A stretch of 64,000 nt of DNA from Gonium pectorale (taxonomy: Eukaryota > Chlorophyta > Chlorophyceae > Chlamydomonadales > Volvocaceae): the NCBI GenBank assembly GCA_001584585.1, contig LSYV01000002.1, positions 711,919-775,918 on the forward strand, read 5' to 3'. How positions within the stretch are numbered: the first letter of the stretch is position 1; each line of letters begins with the position of its first letter. This document shows, piece after piece, positions 53,669 through 64,000 of this stretch. A program made the translations under genes and the position numbers. The notes beneath the pieces are model-generated. The model ran no database searches. It had not been told where the DNA came from and worked only from the letters and a program-made list of their open reading frames with translations.

Positions 53669-56600
53669 TCAGAGGTCCACGACTTGCGGTCCCTCATCAC
53701 CCGGCCGTGCCACCACCGCCGCCGCCGCCTTTCCGATCAGCAACCCGTGTGCCACAACTCCCGGCACCTGGCCAATCTCCTCAAGAACCCTCTCATATGG
53801 CTCGTCCTCCCCATAGAGCTTGAGCCCCTCATAGAACCGGATGTCCACGATGGTGCGACCCTGTACACGGGGGACCGGATGGCGTAAGCTGAACAGCCCC
53901 AAAACCCCAAAGTGAGCACGTGAAGCGCTGACACGAAGCAGAATTTCCTTCGCATGGCGTAGGGCCAGGATAGCACCAACGGGAGTAGCGGGCCATGCAG
54001 TTGTGGGCGGAGGCGCACCTGGGGGCTGACGTACGGATGATCGCCGCCTCTGGGGTTATCTGGCTGCCCGGTCATCGAGCGCCGCCTGCGGTGGCGTTCA
54101 AGGCAGCAGCTTGCCCAGTATCAATCCTCATGCCACCGTAAACCACCAGCTGTGCCGATGTCTGGGCCGGCTGCCCGGGAAGGCGGGCTCCTCCGTGTAT
54201 GATACCTGCAACGAGTTAGCCCATATCCCGGCTGCCTGTCCTGCGTCCTCTCAGCCGGCCCTCATGGCACCCCCCCCCGCGTCCGCCCAGACAGCCCCCA
54301 CGGCCACCCACCACAGCTCCGCGTCCCCTAGGAAGATGTCGTCCAGCCCCTCCGCCGTCTCCTCCCAGCCGTCCGCGTCCAGCCACACGGGCAGCACACC
54401 GCCCAACCGCTTGACCACCTGGAAGTCATGGCAAGAAACAAAATCAGATCCCGTGACACCCATTCATGACACCCATGCTGCCATCAAGCTGCGAACCCGG
54501 CAAGCCGCAGGTATTTGCACGGGCGGGCCCACGTTTCACCCTTGGCTGGGGCCGCAGTCATGTGCGGGGCGCACGCATACTGGTAACGCCTTGCCTCCGG
54601 GTGTGCATCCAGTATGCGCGGCGGCGTGTTCAAACATGTCTAAACGAGCAAGAGCACCCCGGGTGTGTATAAGTGTATGCCTATGAGTGGCCCTCTCGCC
54701 TTTGCAGCTGGATCAAGGCAACTAATAGGCAGGCGGACAGGGGACAGGGGACAGGGGACATCTGAGGCTACTCGGGCTCGGGCTCTGCATACCCGGGACG
54801 ACTCGGTGAGCAGCACCAGCTTGGGGCCTCCCTTCTCCACAACTGACATTAGGCGGGGGATCTGCACGAGGCGCGTGCGGGGAACCAGGGTTCACAATTA
54901 TAAATCATGTACCGTAACTGACTGTCACGCGACAAATCCAGCATGTTTGGCAATGGACGGATGGACAATGACGCCCCGTCCAGAGTCCAGACCCCGTGAC
55001 TCGTGGGGACCCGAAATCCAGTCAGGAAGTTTGGGGCAGTAACGGGTGGAACGATGCGGAGAGGAAGTATGTGGACTCTCCTTAACACCGCTGTGTCCAA
55101 CCTCAAACTCAGTTTAGGCTCGAACTTAGGCCCAACTAAGAGGAGCGCGGATGCCGCCCCAGACACCCACGTCAGGCTGCTGCGGCTCAGCGGCACAACC
55201 GACAAGCGCAGCCTTCGCCGTGAGGTCGAGCTGGTCGGCGTCCGCGAATAGGACCGATGCCTGTCAGGTTCCGGGCAGCGGGGAGCAAGGAAGGTCACAA
55301 AACGCATTGGGCCTCACGTTGCTTCCCCCAATGCCCACGCCAAAGCAGGAAACGAGCAGGAAACGACCAATCTGGGTGTGCAGCGGCCTGCGTGGACTGT
55401 GTGTCTGTGCTGAAAGCCTGTACTGCTGGCGTCTGGAACTTTCAGGGCTGGAGACCTACGCGCGGAATCCGGCAGGCATGCCCGCTCCCTCACCTCCACG
55501 GCCCGGGCGTCAGGGACGAGCGGTACCCCGTGGAAGGCCGCCTCGTGCGCCGCCACATCGCAGACGGGAACGCCAACCACGCCCTGCCATCACGGGGCAC
55601 ATATGAGGGCCGGCCGCATGCGAAGTCGACGGAGTTAGTGACTGTAACCTGGGAATCCTGCCTATACAGAAGGCATCCACAGTTGTATCAAGAACGCCCG
55701 CGATGCGCATGCCTGACGAGCTCTCATTTCATGGACTGTCTCTCAGCCCTGCCCGCGACCAACCTGAAGGTTGCCAATGGCAATGCGCCGCCCCACCTCC
55801 TCGATCACCAGGTTCGCCTACGTGCAGCGCAGCACAGCACAGCGCAGTCGGGTTGCTGGCGCAGCGGATAGCCGATTTAACCGCAAAAGCCAGCTAAGGA
55901 TTTGGTAGCCGGGGGTGAGCCGGTGGGTACGGTATGGCGTTAGAAGATTGAACGCAGACGGGGGTGCCGTACCATGTACCCGATCAACGGGCTTACTGTC
56001 TACAAGTAGCTAGCAAGCAGGAAGTAGTCATTGGACCATAGAGTTGCACACGGAAGTCACGGCGCAAGTGACGTGGTCGGCTGCCCGTACCATCTCTCCA
56101 GGCCCCAGAGCCAGGACCGCTCCATCCCGTACGAAGCGGTCAACGGCGGTCTTCGCCGCTGCCCTGCGTGGACAGCGGGGGCCCGTTTGCCGCAGGGACT
56201 GTACCTCCCAAACAAAGACGCTCTCTTCCTCAGCTCCAAGGGCGGGAGCCGCCCAGCAATCGGGCGTGCCGTTTCGACGTGCATTCGGTGCAATGGGCGC
56301 GGCCCTCATGGACCTCAGCGTATGACGGCAAGCCCCAGGCACGCGGGCCATCGTCTGCAAGCCAGCCAGAGGCAAGCCAGACCCAGCTCGCCGGCGCAGG
56401 CCCACCGCCGGCTGACATCCGCGGTGCTCACCGCTTGAAGGGCTCCACGCTGTCCTGCTTGCTGCACATCACCGCCGCTGCCCGCCGGGACACCCTGAGG
56501 CAGCCGGCGCAAGCAACACCGTGATCTCCAGCCCAGCGGCCAAACGCATTGCCCATGGGTACAGGGAGCGAGTAAGTCCCCGACGCGCAAGAGCGGGGTT

Positions 56601-56676
56601 GGGACGAAGCGACCAGATTCACGGGTAGCGACGGGGCGCCACCCACCGATGGCGAACGACACCCCGCAGAGGGCAT
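53669..56676 (-). CDS. divergent ribose-5-phosphate isomerase (RPI4-like), probably plastidic
   Basis: Family reaction: ribose-5-phosphate to ribulose-5-phosphate in the Calvin and pentose phosphate cycles. Nine exons: 56432-56676, 56091-56163, 55764-55817, 55494-55583, 55171-55260, 54793-54861, 54312-54418, 54019-54085, 53669-53860 (987 nt, 328 aa). The first about 75 residues are Ser/Ala/Arg-rich (MPSAGCRSPSVGG ... LRVSRRAAAVMCSK), like an algal transit peptide. Then come AAAKTAVDRFVRDGAVLALG, IEEVGRRIAIGNLQ, GVPVCDVAAHEAAFHGVPLV, LFADADQLDL, KLVLLTESSR, WEETAEGLDDIFLGDAELWR, GGDHPYVSPQ, IVDIRFYEG and GQVPGVVAHGLLIGKA. The usual DGADE catalytic motif reads DADQ, and the Lys-Gly-rich KGGGGA motif is absent, as in the plant RPI4 subgroup; activity is therefore doubtful. 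A minus-strand TATATAA near 56707-56713 lies only about 35 nt upstream of the ATG. Confidence 0.82.
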
Positions 56677-57150
56677 CGCTGGAGGCTTGTTGCAAGCATG
56701 GCTCCGGATTATATACGTGTTATTGGCGTTGGCGTAGAAAGCAGAGTGAGTCGGAGGTAGGGCACAGGAGTGTTTGCGCAAGCTAACCTATGTGCCAGCC
56801 GAACACTTGGTGGCACCGACGGACACTGGGCACTATGACCCGCCCGGCGCAACGCCCGTGCCCGAGTCGTCGCGAGCCTATGCTTTGCTTGCGGACCGTA
56901 CGAACCGTACGAACTTGGTGCATGAAGCTGAAATGATAGTGTAGGGTCTCTGTTAGCTGTCAGCCTGGTGTCGCTAGTTGTATGCTAACCAATTAATAAA
57001 CGTTACCAGCTATTGGAGCGCTGTAGAAGGACCGAGGGCTGGCAAGTCGACTGATACAGTGCACACGATTGCAGAAACTCCTCACGAACGACGCAAAACA
57101 ATCGTGTAGCAAGCGTCACCGCCGCCAGTGTCGCTCGTCAACCGACATTG
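56677..57150. promoter_or_regulatory. divergent promoter region between RPI and TRM8
   Basis: 474 bp between start codons on opposite strands. It contains a minus-strand TATA-like motif near 56707-56713 and an AT-rich stretch (AATTAATAAACG) near 56990-57002 on the TRM8 side. No exon is supported. Confidence 0.45.
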
Positions 57151-59481
<2,331 letters not shown>

Positions 59482-60995
59482 GCGCTGCGCGGGGGCGGGC
59501 AACGCGCGTGTATGCGGGGCTGGTCGGCGTTTGGCAGGGCGCCACAGGAGGCGCCTCCTTGCTCCGGGCTTGAAATGCCTCTGTTGCAGCTTGGCGGAAT
59601 GACCGCGGCGCTGCGCTATGATGTGTGCTTACCTGCGAGGCTGGATTTGTCGAATGCTCAGGGCGACGACTGTGGAAGGCCATCACGGTCGGCATACCTT
59701 TCCGCTTGCAGGCGCGTACTCATGCCAGTACTCTTCTGGGATTGACACAGCTGGCCTGAGCACCAGGCTAGGCTCGCGGCGTAGTGCTTGGCACGCGGCA
59801 AGGCTTTAATGTAGGTTTGATGTGGAGGGTTGTCGGGAGCGTCGAGACCTGGTCGCAAATGGCGCACCCGGATCACATCCGTGCACGGACCCCTCACGCG
59901 TTCACGGTTTAAACGCACGGATTCACCCATTGCGATGCATGATGGCTCTCCGGGCGGCACCTACAAATGCAAACCGGTATGTAAGATACAGTCTACACGG
60001 CATATGGTTTCCACCGATGCAATTATGCAACGCCACGAGCTCCGTCCCTTGGGTACCGGCAGCACTGTCGTAGGCAGCATATGCTGAGACTGTTAAGCTG
60101 CAAAGGGAGAGGCAGATCCATGTGGGCGTTTCCATACAAGGCCAGGGCCAGCTGCACGTTTTGCCGCTGCCATTGGGTAACTCGGGTCCTGTGCGGCAAC
60201 CCGAAACGGCCGTCTGTCCTGCATCGTCAAGACAAGCCCTTAGCGGCTGTTGAACTCCGAATGACACTGGACCGTCCGGCTATCGGGCACATGTGGCATT
60301 GAAACCCCTGCACGACGCGCGGCACCGCGGCGACAGCAGAGCCACGGCACTGCCCTAGACGAGGAACTCCTGATTCCCTCGCAGAGGTTCCCCGAGCTAG
60401 CAACCCCAAACCACGCGAGAAACGCGAGGCTCTGGCCGGTTAGGACTGCCGCACACGTCTCAAGGTACGTGGGGTATTCTTCAATTGCTGTCTACCTGTC
60501 GCCACCCACACGGGCCTACTCTGCGGTCACCAGACATGGGGCCGGTCCAAAACCGGGGCCGCTGAGCTCGTGCTCCATGTAACGGGATCATACACGGACG
60601 AGGGCCAGTCAGGAGACTTACCCACGGACATCCCTGCCAGAACGATATGGACCCGCGTACGAGGAAACCAGCACGTAGCGCGCGATGAAGTATCCGCAGT
60701 CACTGAAGGCCGCTCAGACCAAGCCCAGACCAAGATCATCCCGCATCTGCCAGGCTGCCTGCGCCGCTCTCTGCAGGCGCACGCTACTGCATGACCACTG
60801 GGATCGAGAAACGGTCATTTTGCAAGCCTGTTTTCAAAAGACAAGCAACACTGTGCCCTGCGAGCGGACGCAGACGTCCCAACTCCTCCCGCTGGCTCTC
60901 GCACGACCATTCCTCCTCTACCCAAGCATCTCCGCCGCGCTGCCCACACGGCCCCCCGCTCAACCTCTGCCGCATCGCTCCTCCGACGCCCCCTC
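59482..60995. other. convergent intergenic region, TRM8 / deacylase
   Basis: 1.5 kb between two stop codons on opposite strands. A TGTAA at 59980-59984 fits the TRM8 transcript. ORFs on either strand are short, overlapping and not protein-like. Confidence 0.5.
59980..59984 (+). terminator. candidate TGTAA polyadenylation signal of TRM8
   Basis: TGTAA followed by G, about 500 nt past the stop at 59481. Motif only. Confidence 0.4.
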
Positions 60996-63089
60996 CTACA
61001 CGTACTTCCGCTCCGCATGCGCCACCACCTCGCCCTTGCCCGCCACGTATCCCGCCGCGAAGGCCGCGTTTTTTAGGCTGGTCAGCTGCATCTCCACATC
61101 GGCGCGCAACCGCGCCATAATGTACGGATCGACGCGGCCCGAGGAGGTCGCGTCCTCCGGAGTGGACCCGCCCAACAGCGCCGCGGTCGCGGAGCGCAGC
61201 AGCTCGTCAACGCGCGAGTGCACGTCCGTGAGGGAGGCGGTGGTGATGCCCGCCTTCTTCGTTCCCTGGTCGGTTGCCTTGCCGCCCTTGCCGCCTTTCT
61301 TGGCGTCCTCTGTAGGCGGCGCGGGAGGGCGAGGGCGGTTTCGGAAGGGCCTGGAGTTTGCGTGCGGTATTGATGCCCATAGGCATTGGTGCTCTCAGAA
61401 AGCGGCTCAAGCGTTGTCGGCGAGCCGTGTCGCACATGCAGTGAGGGTGCATGCTCCCCAATGACCATCAGCAAGGCCACATAGGTAACGTCTTCCTCCT
61501 CGCGTACACAACACTACCCGTACGGATTGGTACTCACTCGCCGCGGGCGCCGCGGGTGCTGAGGGCTTAGCCGGCGCCGGCGCCGGCGCCGCCGCCCCGG
61601 CCGCTGCAGGCGCCGCCGGGGCCCCGTCAGCTGGCGGCAGCGCTGCCGCTGGGGGCTTAAATGCGTCGGCGAGCTCCTTGAGGTCGGGCGGGTTGTCCCG
61701 GTCGATCTTGGGGTCCGCCTCCAGGTCTACAAAAACCGGCTCGCGGCCCAGGCACCTGGACGTGGGAGGCACGGTCCGTCGGCTGAGTTGATATCGTATG
61801 ATACGGGTGCAGTACACCGCACACACGGCGATGTCCACCGCACATGCACATGCCAAACCACAGTAGCGACACATGCTATCACCACGCGGCAGGCATAGGG
61901 TCCCACCGGCCCCGCAGCACGAGTGCAGCCGCCCACCGGATGCGACAGCTTCCCCCGCCCACGGGCAAGATCCACAAACGGAACCAGCCATCGCACACAC
62001 ACAGCCTCCCTGGTCACACACGACCTCGAATTCGAGCTCCTGGCCGCTACCGGCCGCTGCCGTCCCCCGCCGCCCACTGCCGCCGCCGCTGCTCACCGGA
62101 TCGCCGCCTCGAGCGCTGCGGGGCTCATGGCGAGCGACATGGTGTTGACAAGGGGGTGCACATAGACGGGGGAGCCGTCTGGCACGAAGGCGGGGTCCCG
62201 GATCCGTGAGTCCAGCAGCAGCACCACATCGGCCACCTCCGGCTGGGCCACCGCCAGCGGGGTCACGCTTCCCAGTGGCACCTGGCGAGAGCGGGGAAGA
62301 GGGATAGGGAAGGTGTGCCAGGGAGGGAAGCGACGTGCGGGCGGCGCATCCCTCCGTTGGCGGAGCCACGAGGTAAAGGGTTACGACCGAAAAGGCGCCC
62401 ACTCAAAACTGCGCAAGGGTGTGGGGGCGCCGCGGTACCGTTCTTACCTGCAGTACGGTTTGAAGCAGCTCCTCGGGCGCAAGCCGCGTGCCCGTCTTCC
62501 CCACGCCCAGGCGCGCCGACAGCACTGTTTCCGTGGTGAGGGCCAGGCGGGACAAGGCGCCGCAGAGTGGTAAACTGAATTATCATGGGCGCCAGCGAAA
62601 CGGTCTCGACAGCGAGGCCATGGCTTTGAAAGCACCCAGCCTTACAGTATGGGTCAGCGTGCAAGGCACGTTGGGGTACTGTCGCCCAGGTGTGCACCGG
62701 CATGTCCGCACTGGCTGCCGTCCACCCGACCGCACCTTGAAGGTCGATTTTAGTCTCCGGCAGCGCCGTGATGATGTAACACCGGTGCTTCTTGTCCTAC
62801 ACCACGGCACCAGGCGTGTCAGCGGGGCTATGACAGGCTGGTACACTCGCATCCGCGCACCCACCTTGATGAACAGGTTCTTCAGCACCGTTTTGGGGTT
62901 GCCCGGGAGCGCATTAATCTACGGAACAGCATTATCGCCGCAGTAAGATTATGCGCCGGCAGTTTGTGTCGCCGGGCGCCGAACGCGCACCTGCGCCTCG
63001 ACTGTCATAACCGGCGGATGCTCGAAGACGTCAAAAACGACTCCCCCATTCTTCAGCTTGGCTAAGAGCTCGTCTTTACTGAGCGGCAT
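60996..63089 (-). CDS. free-standing YbaK/ProX-type aminoacyl-tRNA deacylase (plant-type, with C-terminal tail)
   Basis: Editing-domain protein of the PrdX/ProXp-ala group; family members hydrolyse mischarged tRNAs such as Ala-tRNA(Pro). Seven exons: 62991-63089, 62865-62918, 62736-62796, 62448-62524, 62097-62281, 61538-61755, 60996-61309 (1008 nt, 335 aa). The domain runs MPLSKDELLAKLKNGG, FDVFEHPPVMTVEAQ, TVLKNLFIKDKKHRCYIITA, LSARLGVGKTGTRLAPEELL, VPLGSVTPLA and VHPLVNTMSLAMSP: the Lys-Asn-Leu-Phe, Gly-Ser-Val-Thr-Pro and HPL-N motifs are intact. After it comes REPVFVDLEADPKIDRDNPP, an Ala/Pro-rich linker, a helical region, and SLKNAAFAAGYVAGKG near the end, as in land-plant homologues as I recall them. 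The first Met at 63089 gives the usual N-terminus. It probably shares a promoter with URM1. Specificity for Ala versus other residues is not proven by sequence. Confidence 0.9.
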
Positions 63090-63442
63090 GATATCTAGCA
63101 CCAATTAGAAACTTGAACCGGCTCTTAATACCAGTATCAGGCTGTTATCTCCTGAGGAAGCACCTCGCTTCCACAAACGGTTAATACCGTTAACACAGTA
63201 TTGGATCCTTATTTTCTTGGCGCTATTGCCGCCGCAGCCTCCTCAATATCTACGACACCAAAAGCCAGCTCCCTGACTTTATATTGTTGATCGACCGAGT
63301 CGCCACCGCTACCATCGCGGTAGCGACGCCATATGCACGCCATCTAGATAGGCAGGGTCACTATTGGGCATCTGTAGCGACTGACAGCGCCTGTGACATC
63401 TTGCTGCTTTCACTGAGGGTTTGCATCGTGCCATACTCCGTC
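63090..63442. promoter_or_regulatory. divergent promoter region between the deacylase and URM1
   Basis: 353 bp between start codons on opposite strands. It contains TTTATATT near 63278-63285 and an imperfect dyad at 63299-63327. Locally AT-richer than the flanking exons. Confidence 0.5.
63299..63327. repeat. imperfect dyad in the deacylase/URM1 promoter region
   Basis: GTCGC-C-ACCGC and GCGGT-A-GCGAC are reverse complements around a 7-nt centre with one mismatch. It could be a protein-binding site or a 5' UTR hairpin of URM1. Confidence 0.6.
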
Positions 63443-63930
63443 ATGGTGAAAGTGCGGATCGAGTTCAGGTGCGCGCTTTGGTACTCGAGGGGGGGCTGTT
63501 GCAACGGCACACCTGACACGCCACCACGCAACCTTCTCCTCAGCGGCGGCCTGGAGCTCTTGTTTGGCAACCAAAAGGAACACGACGTTGAGGTGCCCTT
63601 GCAAGACGGGAGTCAGGTGCGAGGGTAGGGCCTCACACAGCCCGCAGCATGACCATGACCGTACGGCAAGACGAAAGCAGTGCCCCTGATGGCCTTTTCT
63701 GCGCGCGCAGGACCTCACTGCAGGCTATCTGATCAGCTGGGCGCGGGATAATATGCTGCGGGAGCGGCCTGAACTATTTGTAAAAGGAATGTCAGTGTAA
63801 GTCCCAAGTTACGGCGGCGTACTGGAGTTGGACTGCTCGGGCTTTGCTCTTGGCGTCAGCGGAATGTCATCCCCCCACGCAGGCGTCCCGGGATACTGGT
63901 GCTGATCAACGAATGCGACTGGGAGCTAAG
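63443..63930 (+). CDS. URM1: ubiquitin-related modifier 1 (URM1), 5' part; gene runs off the window
   Basis: Ubiquitin-fold sulfur carrier for 2-thiolation of wobble uridine in tRNAs (with UBA4/MOCS3 and NCS2/NCS6), also conjugated to proteins. Exons seen: 63443-63468, 63544-63616, 63711-63796, 63883-63930, all GT-AG and in phase. The protein reads MVKVRIEF, SGGLELLFGNQKEHDVEVPL, LTAGYLISWARDNMLRERPE, LFVKGMSVRPGILVLINECD and WEL, which is the family order and spacing. The last donor at 63931 leads into an intron still open at 64000, so the final segment with the C-terminal Gly-Gly lies outside the window. The function fits the neighbouring tRNA genes TRM8 and the deacylase. Confidence 0.95.
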
Positions 63931-64000
63931 GTGGGTCAAGGAATAACACCTCTACTCCTCATTCCCACCACCAAGGAGACCACCTGCCGAAAACACCTGA

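Noticed and set aside
60685..61464. Plus-strand ORF of 259 codons across the deacylase 3' end
   Set aside because: It overlaps the last deacylase exon on the other strand and has a Pro/Ser/Ala-rich composition with no family resemblance.

Overview
The window looks like nuclear DNA of a volvocine green alga (Chlamydomonas/Volvox type). It is very GC-rich, genes carry many short introns with GTGAGT/GTGCG donors and GCAG acceptors, TGTAA motifs follow several stop codons, and protein linkers are Ala/Gly/Pro-rich. Twelve genes can be supported, eleven of them modelled here exon by exon with reading phase carried through every junction. No transposon, CRISPR array, rRNA or tRNA gene was recognised. 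Two runs of N (19758-19777 and 45330-45363) mark assembly gaps, both inside coding exons.

Layout, left to right: 3' end of an unidentified gene (+, 1-123); 40S ribosomal protein uS3/RPS3 (-, 1214-4413); RNA polymerase III subunit RPC6 (-, 5897-8995); DEAD-box helicase HAS1/DDX18 (+, 9545-15822); a type II membrane protein with a GH5 mannanase-like domain that lacks both catalytic glutamates (+, 17517-24600); 60S ribosomal protein uL4/RPL4 (-, 25208-28261); a very large multipass protein whose C-terminal half resembles the STRA6 retinol-receptor family (+, 28503-38845); a receptor-type class III nucleotide cyclase with a bacterial solute-binding-protein-like ectodomain and tandem cyclase domains (+, 40143-49823); a ribosomal-L1-domain protein of the RSL1D1/UTP30 type (-, 51761-52811); a divergent plastid-targeted ribose-5-phosphate isomerase (-, 53669-56676); tRNA (guanine-N7) methyltransferase TRM8/METTL1 (+, 57151-59481); a free-standing YbaK/ProX-type aminoacyl-tRNA deacylase (-, 60996-63089); and the 5' part of URM1 (+, 63443 onward, running off the window).

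Eight of these genes serve ribosome assembly, tRNA transcription, tRNA modification or tRNA quality control. Several are arranged as close divergent pairs with 240-550 bp between start codons (RPC6/HAS1, RPL4/STRA6-like, RPI/TRM8, deacylase/URM1), so shared bidirectional promoters are likely. Between 17.5 and 50 kb sit three large membrane/receptor proteins typical of lineage-specific volvocine families; these hold the most unusual biology: a predicted pseudo-glycosidase, an algal STRA6-like protein, and a single-chain C1/C2 cyclase with a complementary split of catalytic residues.
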